64,000 nucleotides of DNA from Nocardioides astragali (GTDB lineage Bacteria > Actinomycetota > Actinomycetes > Propionibacteriales > Nocardioidaceae): positions 130,731 through 194,730 of the forward strand of contig NZ_JAFMZM010000007.1 in NCBI RefSeq assembly GCF_024436375.1, read 5' to 3'. This document shows, one piece after another, positions 37,077 to 46,386 of this stretch. A program made the position numbers and the translations under genes. The notes under the pieces were generated by a model, which was not told the DNA's origin, did no database searches, and saw only the letters and a program-made list of their open reading frames with translations. The number at the start of each line of letters is the position of its first letter. Positions within the stretch are counted from its first letter, which is position 1.

Positions 37077-38453
37077 GTGAGACAACTGCGCTTCGGACTC
37101 TTCGAGAACGCACAGGCGAACGACTCCGGCACGGCCACGTGGCGGCATCCCGACAACCGTCGGGTCGAGTTCGACACGTTGGGCTACTGGCGCGAGCTCG
37201 CAGCGATCTGCGAGGAGGCGCGTCTCGACTTCCTCTTCCTCGCCGACGCCTGGGGCTGGGCCGACGTCAACGGTCATCGCCCCGACGTCTGCTCGGTGGA
37301 GGGGCTGGACCTGCCCCGGCTCGACCCCGCAGTCGTCGCGGCGGCGATGCTCCCCCACACCGAGCACCTCGGGCTGGTCCTGACCGGATCCACACTTCTG
37401 GAGCAGCCCTACTCGTTCGCCCGCCGGATGGCGAGCCTCGACCAGCTGTCCGGGGGCCGGATCGGCTGGAACATCGTCACCACCGGCACGGCCGAGACGG
37501 CCGTGGCGGGTTTCGGGGTGCCGATGGTCGCGCACGACGAGCGGTACGACATGGCGGACGACTTCATGCAGGTCGTCTACAAGCTGTGGGAGGGCGCCTG
37601 GGAGCCCGACGCTCTGCAGAAGGACAAGGCCGGGGTCTTCGCGGACCCGGCGAAGGTCCACCGGATCGCGCACGACGGGCCCTACTTCCGGTCCCACGGA
37701 TACGGCAACACTGCCTACTCGCCGCAGGGCACGCCGGTGCTGTTCCAGGCGGGCTCCTCGCCGGCCGGTCGGAGCTTCGGCGGCCGCCACGGAGAGTGCA
37801 TGTTCGTCGGCGGCGGACCGGTCGACCAGCTTGCTGCACACACGCGTGCCATCCGGGCGGAGGCACTCGCCGCCGGCCGTTCACCCCAAGCGGTGAAGGT
37901 GATGTCCGCCTTCGCCTGCGTGCTCGGCAAGACCCGGGAGGACGCGGAGCGCAAGTACCAGCGCGTCCTCGACTCGCAGAGCCCGGAGGTCGCGGTGGCG
38001 TCGTACGCGTGGTTCACGGGCCTGGACCTGTCCTCCTACGCACCCGACACGGCGATGACCGACCTGCACACCGAGATGTCCCAGACGCAGGTGGCCCGCT
38101 TCGCGGGTCTCACCGTCGGCGACGTCCTCAAGGACTGGCATGCGCACGGCGTCGGGGCGAAGCCCGTCGTCGGCACCCCGGACGAGATCGCTGACCGCAT
38201 CTGCGAGCTGGCGGAGGGGGCGGACCTCGACGGGTTCCTGCTGTCTCCCGTGGTACAGCCCGGTTCGACCACGGACTTCGTCGAGCACGTGCTGCCGATC
38301 CTGCGGGCCCGCGGGGTCACGCCGAGTGACTACGACGCACCGACGCTGCGGCAACGGCTGCTCGGCGACGCATCCGCGACCCTCCCTGACGAGCATCCCG
38401 GAGCCGCTCACCGAGCGGCAACCGGGCAGCTCGTACGAAGCGGCACGCCATGA
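37077..38453 (+). CDS. rcaE: LLM-class flavin monooxygenase, probable riboflavin lyase
   Basis: 458 residues from GTG 37077. It belongs to the NtaA/SnaA/DszA branch of the luciferase-like fold: LRFGLFENAQAN, FLADAWGWADVN, DQLSGGRIGWNIVT and QAGSSPAGRSFGGRH. RcaE of Microbacterium maritypicum, in this branch, uses FMNH2 and O2 to cleave riboflavin to lumichrome and ribose. The neighbouring ribokinase, flavin reductase and riboflavin kinase reproduce the rest of that pathway. The assignment is from family plus context; I could not align it to RcaE. Overlaps the ribokinase gene by ATGA. Confidence 0.8.
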   Translation: MRQLRFGLFENAQANDSGTATWRHPDNRRVEFDTLGYWRELAAICEEARLDFLFLADAWGWADVNGHRPDVCSVEGLDLPRLDPAVVAAAMLPHTEHLGLVLTGSTLLEQPYSFARRMASLDQLSGGRIGWNIVTTGTAETAVAGFGVPMVAHDERYDMADDFMQVVYKLWEGAWEPDALQKDKAGVFADPAKVHRIAHDGPYFRSHGYGNTAYSPQGTPVLFQAGSSPAGRSFGGRHGECMFVGGGPVDQLAAHTRAIRAEALAAGRSPQAVKVMSAFACVLGKTREDAERKYQRVLDSQSPEVAVASYAWFTGLDLSSYAPDTAMTDLHTEMSQTQVARFAGLTVGDVLKDWHAHGVGAKPVVGTPDEIADRICELAEGADLDGFLLSPVVQPGSTTDFVEHVLPILRARGVTPSDYDAPTLRQRLLGDASATLPDEHPGAAHRAATGQLVRSGTP

Positions 38454-39328
38454 GCGAGGTCTGCGTCGTGGGCAGCATCAACGTGGACCTGATGGCGAGG
38501 GTCGAGCGGCTCCCGGCACCGGGCGAGACCGTGCTGGGAGAGACGGTCGGCAGGTTCGCCGGAGGCAAAGGTCTCAACCAGGCGATCGCTGCGCGTCGGT
38601 GTGGCGCGGGCACTCGATTCTGTGGAGCGGTCGGTGACGACGCCGAGGGGATGTTCCTGGTGGGGATCGCAGAGCGGGCTGGCGTGGACACGACGCATGT
38701 GGCCGCACTGACCGGACACCGGACGGGCACCGCCCACGTCTTCGTCCTCCCCGGGTCGGAGAACAGCATCGTCGTCCTCCCGGGGGCCAATGCTGGCCTG
38801 TCGGCACACGCGGCCGGGGCGGCCGTCGAGGGTGCACGTGTGGTCCTGGTGCAGCTCGAAGTGCCGGCGGTGGTCGCTCGGTCCGCGCTGGAGGCCGGCC
38901 GGCGCGGCGGCGCGACGACGATCCTCAATGCGGCGCCGGCCGCTCCCGACGCGGACGGGCTGCTGGGCCAGGTGGACATTCTCGTCGTCAACGAGTCCGA
39001 GGTCGCGACCCTGGGTGGGGCGGCGCGGTGCCTGCAGCTCGGGGCCGGATCTGTCGTGGTCACTCTGGGTGCTCGCGGCTGCGAGCTGCACCGTGGCGGC
39101 CACGGACCGGAGTCGTTCGACGCTGTCACCGTGGCGGCCGTGGACAGCACTGGTGCGGGCGACGCGTTCTGTGGCGCGCTCGCCGCTGCGGTCGCGGGTG
39201 GGGCGGACCTGCCAGCGGCGATCAGGCAGGCCGCCGCCGCCGGGGCCATCACCGTAGGCAGCGTCGGCGCCCAGACGGGCCGGCTGACTACCGAGGCCAT
39301 CGCGGGCCTGTTGGCCCGGGAAAGCTAG
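38450..39328 (+). CDS. rcaD: PfkB-family sugar kinase, probable ribokinase
   Basis: 292 residues. Ribokinase motifs are present: VVGSINVDLMARVERLP and FAGGKGLNQAIAARR near the N-terminus, LNAAPAAPDADGLL and VVNESEV in the middle, and STGAGDAFCG with the catalytic Asp. It would phosphorylate the ribose freed from riboflavin. It overlaps the lyase gene by four bases and converges on padR with overlapping stops. Confidence 0.85.
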   Translation: MSEVCVVGSINVDLMARVERLPAPGETVLGETVGRFAGGKGLNQAIAARRCGAGTRFCGAVGDDAEGMFLVGIAERAGVDTTHVAALTGHRTGTAHVFVLPGSENSIVVLPGANAGLSAHAAGAAVEGARVVLVQLEVPAVVARSALEAGRRGGATTILNAAPAAPDADGLLGQVDILVVNESEVATLGGAARCLQLGAGSVVVTLGARGCELHRGGHGPESFDAVTVAAVDSTGAGDAFCGALAAAVAGGADLPAAIRQAAAAGAITVGSVGAQTGRLTTEAIAGLLARES

Positions 39329-39951
39329 CCGGCCGACTCAGCAGACGGCTCGTCGGGCGGCGCGGCAACGGCCGGGGTGCCGCCCGACTCGCCGCTGAAG
39401 AAGTAGGCGCCCCCCTGCAGCCGCTCGACGAGCTCGCGGGCCCATGTCTGCTCTGCGGAGAGACGTGCCGTGGACAGCTCGAAGATCTCGCGCACGTACT
39501 TGGGTGTCGTGGACGACTGCGCCGTGTCCTCGATGTGGTAGCGGTTGGTGACGACGACGGCGTCGATCTCGGTGATCCGGTGCTGGAGGCCGGCGATGAC
39601 CTCCTCTCGGCTGAGGATGAACATGAACGACGAGAGCACCATCGCGGCCTGCGTGTCGAACGGGTCGACCTTCCACAGGGTCTCCCGCAGCATCCGGAGC
39701 AGGGCCACCTCGCCGGTCGGGGTGACCTCGTAGGTGGTTCGCTCGGGTCGCTTGCCGTTCTGCTCGGTGCCGCTCACGGCGACGTACCCGTCCTTCTCGA
39801 GCGAGCGCAGCGCGTTGTAGATCGAACCCGGCTGGATGTTGGCCCACTCGTCGACGCGCCAGGTCAGGAGCTCTCGGCGCAGGAAGTAGCCGTGGACGGG
39901 CTGGAACTGGTGCACGGCGCCGAGGACGACCAGCCGCGTGGGGGAGGACAT
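39325..39951 (-). CDS. PadR-family transcriptional regulator of the riboflavin cluster
   Basis: 208 residues. The winged helix has LRRELLTWRVDEWANIQPGSIYNALRSLEKDGYV, typical of PadR (recognition in PGSIYNALRSLEKDG). The C-terminal dimerisation part is helical. It lies between the lyase-ribokinase unit and the divergent rcaBA unit, over inverted repeats. It probably represses both units until riboflavin or a product appears. Whether it equals the fifth gene (rcaC) of the published cluster I cannot say. Confidence 0.85.
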   Translation of the reverse strand: MSSPTRLVVLGAVHQFQPVHGYFLRRELLTWRVDEWANIQPGSIYNALRSLEKDGYVAVSGTEQNGKRPERTTYEVTPTGEVALLRMLRETLWKVDPFDTQAAMVLSSFMFILSREEVIAGLQHRITEIDAVVVTNRYHIEDTAQSSTTPKYVREIFELSTARLSAEQTWARELVERLQGGAYFFSGESGGTPAVAAPPDEPSAESAG

Positions 39952-39960
39952 GACCGCAGC

Positions 39961-40020
39961 ATATGGGACTTGTTTGAATGATCAAACGGGCATAGCATCC
40001 CATATAGACAACTTTGACTA
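39961..40020. promoter_or_regulatory. Divergent padR-rcaB regulatory region with nested inverted repeats
   Basis: Outer repeat ATATGGGA (39961-39968) with TCCCATAT (39998-40005), inner repeat GTTTGA (39972-39977) with TCAAAC (39982-39987), both perfect. AACTTTGACTA follows at 40010-40020 and matches the element before the transporter. The region is AT-rich against its surroundings. It starts nine bases from the padR ATG, so autorepression is likely. Confidence 0.65.
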
Positions 40021-40041
40021 ATCGAGACGGCAGGAAGTGGA

Positions 40042-40590
<549 letters not shown>

Positions 40591-40600
40591 GCTGGCTGCC

Positions 40601-40993
40601 ATGTTCACCGGCGTCGTCGTGACCGGACATGGCCGCGGTCGCACCCTGGGGTTCCCGACCGCCAACATCGAGCTCTTCGACGCCACGGCGATGCCGCCTG
40701 ACGGGGTCTACTCCTGCTGGATCCGTCGCCCGCCCGACACCGGCTTCCTCGGAGCGACGGTCAGCGTCGGCGACAACCCCACGTTCGACGACGTGGACGG
40801 CAAGCAGGTCGAGGCGTACATCCACGATGTCGACGAACGCCTCTACGGCTGCATCGTCGAGGTCCACCTCGCCATGCACCTGCGCCCGATGCTGAAGTTC
40901 CCCACCCTGGCCGAGCTCATCAGGCAGACGGCAGCCGACGTGCAGCGCTCACGCACGGTGCTGGCTCGTTCGCGACCGCCGGATGTCGACTGA
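40601..40993 (+). CDS. rcaA: Stand-alone riboflavin kinase domain
   Basis: 130 residues from ATG 40601; GTG 40580 in frame, overlapping the rcaB stop, would add seven. FTGVVVTGHGRGRTLGFPTANI is the flavokinase start with the PTAN motif. Later come VSVGDNPTF, EAYIHDVDERLYG and HLAMHLRPMLKFPTLAEL, all typical of the RibF C-terminal domain. The FAD-synthetase domain of bifunctional RibF is absent. In the rca pathway this enzyme makes FMN from riboflavin for the reductase-lyase pair. Confidence 0.85.
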   Translation: MFTGVVVTGHGRGRTLGFPTANIELFDATAMPPDGVYSCWIRRPPDTGFLGATVSVGDNPTFDDVDGKQVEAYIHDVDERLYGCIVEVHLAMHLRPMLKFPTLAELIRQTAADVQRSRTVLARSRPPDVD

Positions 40994-41032
40994 CGTCCGC
41001 CGCAGTCCTGCACCGCGCCGAGGTGTGGGCCC

Positions 41033-41734
41033 CTACCCCGACCGCTGGGGGGACAGGTCGCGCAGCACGACCTCGCGGCCGAGCTTGAGCTCCAGCTCGG
41101 CGACCTGGGCGAGCAGCAGCTCAGCGGCGGCCATGGCGTCGGTGAGCGCGTGGTGGGCGGTGTAGCGGGGCAGCCCGTAGGCCCGTCGCGCTGCGTCGAG
41201 GCGCAGTGACCCGGCGACCTGTCCGTGCACGTCGGTCAGGAGCCGATGCTGCAGGGCCATGGTGTCGACGGTCGTGAGCGGTGGGCGGGAGCCGTACGCC
41301 GACACCGTGGCCGCGGCGAGGAACTCCACCTCGATCGGAGCGTGGTGGGCCAGCAGGACGCGCCCGTGCAGGGCGCGGAGCAGGAGCGGGAGCGCGTCGG
41401 CCAGGGGAGCGGCATCGGAGAGCTGGTCGTCGGTGAGCCGGTGGAAGGTGGCCGACGGGCCGACGTCCACGTCGCCGGGAGGGCGCAGCCGGAGCTCGCG
41501 GGCCTGGGCGAGCACCACCCGGCCACCGACCACCGGCACCCATCCCAGCGACAGGAGGTGGTCGGTCCGCGGGTCCAGCCCCGTCGTCTCCACATCGAGG
41601 GCGAGGAGCTCGACGTCCACCACCGGGGTCGCGTCCCCCGGAGGTGGCGCGGCAGCGAGCTCCCGCAGTGGTCCCGCCGGATAGTGCCCGGGCGCGCGTC
41701 GACGGTGTCGGAGGAAGGGCAGGAGCCCTCTCAC
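41033..41734 (-). CDS. DnaQ-like 3'-5' exonuclease (DEDDh)
   Basis: 233 residues. Exo I ALDVETTGLDPR (Asp, Glu), Exo II LLAHHAPIEVEFL and Exo III HHALTDAMAAAELL with the DEDDh histidine are present. It overlaps the upstream CBS/DUF294 gene by ATGA, and this exonuclease-DUF294 pair recurs in other bacteria, so they probably act together. It could trim nucleic acid in repair or act on nucleotides. Confidence 0.88.
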   Translation of the reverse strand: MRGLLPFLRHRRRAPGHYPAGPLRELAAAPPPGDATPVVDVELLALDVETTGLDPRTDHLLSLGWVPVVGGRVVLAQARELRLRPPGDVDVGPSATFHRLTDDQLSDAAPLADALPLLLRALHGRVLLAHHAPIEVEFLAAATVSAYGSRPPLTTVDTMALQHRLLTDVHGQVAGSLRLDAARRAYGLPRYTAHHALTDAMAAAELLLAQVAELELKLGREVVLRDLSPQRSG

Positions 41735-43584
41735 TGGAACCCCGGAAGCAGTCGGTCGGCGAGGTGCTGCTTCGCGGTCCGCACGATCTCGAAGGCGTCC
41801 CTGAGGTGGCGGCGCTGCCGCTGGGTGAGGTTGGCGGGCGCGACGTTGTTGTCGGGCTGCCGGCCGGCGCGGACCTGCGCCGCCTGGTGGTGCAGCCTGA
41901 CGTAGGACATCAGCTCCAGGGCGTCGCTCAGCTCGGCTGCCGTGTCCGGGTCCAGGAGCCCGGCCGTGGCCGCGGCGTTCAGGCGTCGCCGCGTCGACAG
42001 CGCCGGGGACCCGGCCCGCAGGGCGTGGATCCGCGCGAGCTGGACGACCCCGGAGATCGGACGCTTGATGTCGAGGGTGTCGCGGTGCTCGCCGTGCCGC
42101 TCCAGCACCAGTCCCCGGAAGAACCCCAGGGGCGGTCGCGTGGCGAGGGCCTGTCGCGACAGGTGGCCGAGCAGGCGGGGTGAGGCCATCGCGACCGAGG
42201 ACTGGTGGACCTGCTCGGCCAGCCGTCGGTCGCCCACGAGGTGGCGCATGTCGTGGAAGACCGCGGAGTGCAGCACCGCGTCGGGATCGGGTTCGCGTGA
42301 CCAGTCCGCGAACCGGTCACGCCACTGCCCGACGGACAGCCGCCACTGGGGGTTGGTGGCCATCATCCCGCCCGGGCAGCGCGGCCACCCGCACTGCTCG
42401 AGCGTCGAGGTGACCCGTTCGGCCAGCTCCGCGAACCACGCGTCGCCCGCCTCGTCGGTCTCCGTGGCCAGCACGATCGCGTGGTCCTGGTCGGCGGTGA
42501 ACCCCTCCTCCTCGCGCGCCGCGGAGCCCAGCACCACCCAGCTGTACGGCACGGGTGGCGGACCCAGCTCGTCCTCCACCAACGCGACGACCCGTCGGCG
42601 TACGGCGTCGCCCAGGGCGGTCGCCACGCGCGAGATGTCCGCGGCACTCACGTCACGCTCGACGAGCTGGCCCAGCACGGCATGGATGCCCGGCGCCTCC
42701 GCGATCACCCCCGCCAGCGTCGTCTGGGCGCCGATGGTCGCGGCGAGGTAGACGGGGTTCGCGTTCTCCAGGCGGACCAGGTCCGTGGTGCTCACCAGGC
42801 CGACCGGCCGGCCGGAGTCGTCGAGGACCGGGAGGTGGTGGATGTCGCGGCTCACCATCTCCAGGAGCGCCTCGAACGCCAGGGCGTCGATGGAAAGGGT
42901 GACCGGCTCCGCCGTCATGACCGACTGCACCTCGCTGTCGGGGGAGAGGCCCACGGCGAGCACCCGGTTGCGCAGGTCGCGGTCGGTCACGATGCCCCGG
43001 AGCTCGCCGTCCGCCACGACGAGGATGCTGGAGACGCCCGCGCTGGACATGGCGGCCGCGGCGTCCGCCACAGTGGCAGTGAGCGAGGTGGTGACCGGCC
43101 CGCGGGTGAGCAGGTCACCGACCCGCGTGCCCAGCACGGTGCTGCCGGACGTGGCGCGCTGCAGGTTGCCGATCGCCCGGGCGAGGCGCGCGTGGTGGGT
43201 GGCGGCGTAGAACGTCGCGAAGTCCGGATGGGTCCTCGACAGCTCGTCGAACGCCTCCGGCTCGAGGACCAGGAGCAGGGTGTCCTCGACCGCGGTGCAC
43301 CGGTAGCGGGTCGGGCGGTGCTCCAGCAGCGAGCTCATCCCGAAGGCCTCCCCGGTGCCGACCCGGTCGACCAGCTCGCCGGTCTCGTCCCGGACCTCCA
43401 CGGCGCCGGATCTCACGACGTACAGGCCGTCGCCGTGGTCTCCCACGTCGAGCACCACACTGCCGCGTCGCTCGTAGCGCAGCGTGCACCTGCGCGGCAG
43501 CGCTGCGAGCACCTCGCCCGGCAGCCTGTCGAACGGTGCGTGCCGGGCCAGGAAGTCCCGGACCTCGGCGAGCTCGGCCTCCAT
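41731..43584 (-). CDS. Cyclic-nucleotide-binding/CBS/DUF294 nucleotidyltransferase-like protein
   Basis: 617 residues. A cNMP-binding domain (about 15-130, YVVRSGAVEVRD and GEAFGMSSLLEHRPTRY) is followed by two CBS domains (about 155-280). A DUF294 GlnD-like nucleotidyltransferase domain follows (VVLGSAAREEEGFTADQDHAIV) and a DUF294 C-terminal helical domain. In GlnD the GSxxR...DxD core transfers a nucleotide; here the end is DQD, so activity is possible. It probably senses a nucleotide and controls the downstream exonuclease or another target. Confidence 0.88.
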   Translation of the reverse strand: MEAELAEVRDFLARHAPFDRLPGEVLAALPRRCTLRYERRGSVVLDVGDHGDGLYVVRSGAVEVRDETGELVDRVGTGEAFGMSSLLEHRPTRYRCTAVEDTLLLVLEPEAFDELSRTHPDFATFYAATHHARLARAIGNLQRATSGSTVLGTRVGDLLTRGPVTTSLTATVADAAAAMSSAGVSSILVVADGELRGIVTDRDLRNRVLAVGLSPDSEVQSVMTAEPVTLSIDALAFEALLEMVSRDIHHLPVLDDSGRPVGLVSTTDLVRLENANPVYLAATIGAQTTLAGVIAEAPGIHAVLGQLVERDVSAADISRVATALGDAVRRRVVALVEDELGPPPVPYSWVVLGSAAREEEGFTADQDHAIVLATETDEAGDAWFAELAERVTSTLEQCGWPRCPGGMMATNPQWRLSVGQWRDRFADWSREPDPDAVLHSAVFHDMRHLVGDRRLAEQVHQSSVAMASPRLLGHLSRQALATRPPLGFFRGLVLERHGEHRDTLDIKRPISGVVQLARIHALRAGSPALSTRRRLNAAATAGLLDPDTAAELSDALELMSYVRLHHQAAQVRAGRQPDNNVAPANLTQRQRRHLRDAFEIVRTAKQHLADRLLPGFQ

Positions 43585-43777
43585 GACGCCATGGTGGCAC
43601 CGACTCGGCGCCCAGGGGTGTGTCAGGAGCTGTTCGTGAGGAGGGCGAGGGTGTCGCGCACCCCTGCCTGGTCGCCTCCGCGGCGCGCCCGATCTCCTCG
43701 ACGGGGGCGGCAGAAAGGCAGCCCTCCGGAGGGTTCAGCTGCCGGGGTGACGCGTGCGCGCGTCCGCTCGTCGCCGT

Positions 43778-44701
43778 TCAGCGATAGCGGCGCGGGGGAG
43801 TCCAGTGGCTCCCGAACTCCAGGTTGAAGGATTCGGGTTCGAACGGGCTGTCGCCACCGGCGGGAAAGCTTGACAGCTCTCCGAAGACGATGCGGCCGGG
43901 GAGGTCGTAGAGGTCCACCCGGACGAAGTCGGTGTCCTGGGCGAGGCGTTCGGCCAGCTCGACCAGCTCGTCCAGCCGCGACGGCCGGGGGATCGGCGGT
44001 GCGGCCCAGGGATTGCCTCCGCTGAGCGGCAGGTGGGCCCAGTCCCGGTCGAAGAAGTCCTGTGTCCGGCCGTCGAAGCGTCCCCGGTCGACCTGGACGT
44101 AGCGACAGGTGCCGTGGAACACGAAGAACTTGTAGTCGTCGGGGATCCCGCCCTCGACGCCGGTCAGGAGCTCCTCGACGACCAGGCGTCGCGGCACGTG
44201 CCCGTAGGCCCATTCCCGGTTGGGCCCCTGGCCGTAGAGCTGGGAGAGCCACGACTCGCCGAGGGCCACGAGGTGCTCGACCGGCGCGTGCTCGGGTCGT
44301 ACGTGGTGGTAGCCCCATGAGCTCGCGGGGTCGGGCAGCCGCGACGTGGCGGGCGCCTCGGCGGAGACGACGACGGCGACGCCGCTGCCGTGCGTGGGCT
44401 TGAGCACGTACGCCGGTGGCAGGGCGGCACGTGCCAGGTCCCTCGGGTCGTCGATCACGTGGAGGAGCTTCGGCAGCACGTCCGGGCCGGCGAGCGCGGC
44501 GACGTGGTCGCGTACGGCGACCTTGTCCGCGAAGGTCACCATCAGCGGGCGATGGTCGCGCAGCATCTTGTAGCGGACCTTCTCGTTGAAGGTGCGTGGC
44601 CGGCGGGTCCGCCACAGTCGCCACCAGCGCACGAGCCGACTGCGCTGGCGCCAGGCGAGCGACCGCGCCGGGGCCCGCCTTCCGCTCACGAGTGCGACCA
44701 C
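43778..44701 (-). CDS. TupA-like ATP-grasp protein
   Basis: 307 residues from GTG 44701 with AGGA upstream; the frame is open to 44806, where its ATG would overlap the divergent gene's start. RTFNEKVRYKMLRDHRPLMVTFADKVAVRD is the family hallmark (written in part: FNEKVRYKML, ADKVAVRDHV). YVLKPTHGSG and VVEELL...DYKFFVFHG are ATP-grasp elements. Relatives are found in polysaccharide (teichuronopeptide) gene clusters. This one stands alone. Confidence 0.82.
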   Translation of the reverse strand: MVALVSGRRAPARSLAWRQRSRLVRWWRLWRTRRPRTFNEKVRYKMLRDHRPLMVTFADKVAVRDHVAALAGPDVLPKLLHVIDDPRDLARAALPPAYVLKPTHGSGVAVVVSAEAPATSRLPDPASSWGYHHVRPEHAPVEHLVALGESWLSQLYGQGPNREWAYGHVPRRLVVEELLTGVEGGIPDDYKFFVFHGTCRYVQVDRGRFDGRTQDFFDRDWAHLPLSGGNPWAAPPIPRPSRLDELVELAERLAQDTDFVRVDLYDLPGRIVFGELSSFPAGGDSPFEPESFNLEFGSHWTPPRRYR

Positions 44702-44804
44702 GCCTGCATCCTGCCTGACGGGGGTCGGGCCCAGGGCGCCGGAGGCAGAGCCATGCCACCTTCGGGGGAGGACCCATTGCCCGTCGTGTGAAAAGGTCGT
44801 GGCC

Positions 44805-45503
44805 ATGAACTCGTTGTCGGAGCGGATGGCGCAGGCCGCTCGAGACCTGCAGGACGACCACGGGGATGCTCAGGCCACCTTCCAGAGTGCGGTCGAGGTG
44901 GCGCTGACGTCCGTGGAGGGCTGCGACGCTGCCGGCCTCTCCTTCGTGGCGCGCAAGCGCATCCTGGAGACGGTCGCCGCCACGGACGACATGGCCCGGG
45001 TCGCTGACCAGCTGCAGTACGAGCTGGGGCAGGGGCCCTGCCTCGACGCCGTGTGGCACGAGCAGGTGGTGCTCAGCCCGAGCCTGGAGCACGACGAGCG
45101 GTGGCCGCTGTGGGGGCCGAGGGTCGTCGAGGCGACCAAGGCCCAGAGCATCATGTCCTTCCAGCTCTTCACCCACCAGGAGCGGCTCGGCGCACTCAAC
45201 CTCTACTCGAGAACGCGTGACGGGTTCGACGACTCCGCGGTCGACGAGGGGTTCGCGGTCGCCGCCCACATCTCGATCGCGGTCTCGGCCTCGCAGGAGG
45301 TCGACCACCTGTCGAAGGGACTCACCAGCCGGACGGTCATCGGCCAGGCGACCGGGATCCTGATGGAGCGCTACGACCTCGACTCCGTGCGGGCTCTCAG
45401 CGTGCTGACGCGGATGTCGAGCCAGGGCAACGTCAAGCTCCGCAAGCTCGCGGAGGAGATCGTGGAGCACCGGGCCGCCGGCGTCGCGCGCCGCGAGGCC
45501 TGA
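44805..45503 (+). CDS. GAF-ANTAR regulator
   Basis: 232 residues. GAF domain about 20-155 (AAGLSFVARKRILETVAATDD region, GPCLDAVW). ANTAR domain about 170-225 (LTSRTVIGQATGILMERYDLDSVRAL). ANTAR proteins bind tandem hairpins in nascent RNA and prevent termination. It is the first of four ANTAR proteins in this window. The partner RNA is unknown. Confidence 0.9.
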   Translation: MNSLSERMAQAARDLQDDHGDAQATFQSAVEVALTSVEGCDAAGLSFVARKRILETVAATDDMARVADQLQYELGQGPCLDAVWHEQVVLSPSLEHDERWPLWGPRVVEATKAQSIMSFQLFTHQERLGALNLYSRTRDGFDDSAVDEGFAVAAHISIAVSASQEVDHLSKGLTSRTVIGQATGILMERYDLDSVRALSVLTRMSSQGNVKLRKLAEEIVEHRAAGVARREA

Positions 45504-45703
45504 CGCTGCGGCGACGTACGCGCTCCGGTCTCACGCACGAGCCCCGGCCACCCTTCGCGAGGGCAACCGAGGCCAATGCCGGCACGACCAGCCGGCTGCT
45601 TGACCGGACGACCTCAGCCCGCGCAATTCGCGGTCGCGAAGGCCGTGCTCACCCTGTACCCGGTCGTATGCGGTGCAAACACCCGGCTGTCACGATAAGG
45701 GGC

Positions 45704-46291
45704 ATGCCGACCATGCAGCGCCGTCCCGCCTGGCAGCAGGCCGCCGTCCTGACGGGCGGGTTCGTCGTGGTCCTGTGGCTGCTCGAGATCGTCGATGCCG
45801 CGTCCGGCCACCCGCTGGACGCGTACGGCGTGCAGCCCCGGTCGGACGACGGACTCGTCGGCGTGGCCGTGGCCCCGATGCTGCACTTCGGGTTCGACCA
45901 TCTGGTCGGCAACACAGTGCCCGTCCTGGTGCTCGGCTTCCTGACCCTCGCCACCGGCATCGCACGCGGCCTCCTCGCGACCGCGATCATCTGGGTCGTC
46001 GGCGGACTGGGCGTGTGGCTGTTCGCCCAGCCCGGCAGCAACCACGCCGGTGCCTCGGTCCTCATCTTCGGGTGGATCGTCTTCCTGGTCGTCCGGGGGT
46101 TCCTCAATCGGCGCCCGACCGAGATCCTCATCGGGGTCGCGGTCTTCCTGCTCTACAGCGGCGCGCTGCTCGGCGTGCTGCCCGGGCAGCACGGTGTGTC
46201 GTGGCAGGGGCACCTGTTCGGCGCCGTCGGCGGTGCGGTCGCAGCCAGGGTCCTGAGCAGGCCACGCGACCGGTACGACGCCCTGCGCTGA
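45704..46291 (+). CDS. Rhomboid-family intramembrane serine protease
   Basis: 195 residues from ATG 45704 (upstream ATG at 45668 lacks support). Six hydrophobic segments. HFGFDHLVGNTVP supplies the oxyanion His and Asn, HAGASVLIFGW holds the catalytic Ser in a GxSx motif, and WQGHLFGAVGGAVAA holds the catalytic His. It cleaves membrane-anchored substrates. Its target is not evident. Confidence 0.88.
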   Translation: MPTMQRRPAWQQAAVLTGGFVVVLWLLEIVDAASGHPLDAYGVQPRSDDGLVGVAVAPMLHFGFDHLVGNTVPVLVLGFLTLATGIARGLLATAIIWVVGGLGVWLFAQPGSNHAGASVLIFGWIVFLVVRGFLNRRPTEILIGVAVFLLYSGALLGVLPGQHGVSWQGHLFGAVGGAVAARVLSRPRDRYDALR

Positions 46292-46386
46292 GCAGGAGAC
46301 GAAGGTCTCGCCGTCCCGGAGGAATCCTGTCCTTCGGCGGGCCGTTCCTCAGGGGCCACACCGTTCAGACATACGAGGAGATTCAC

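Noticed and set aside
43623..45470. 615-codon minus-strand ORF
   Set aside because: It is out of frame with the TupA-like ATP-grasp gene on the same strand and antisense to the GAF-ANTAR gene; low-complexity sequence without motifs.
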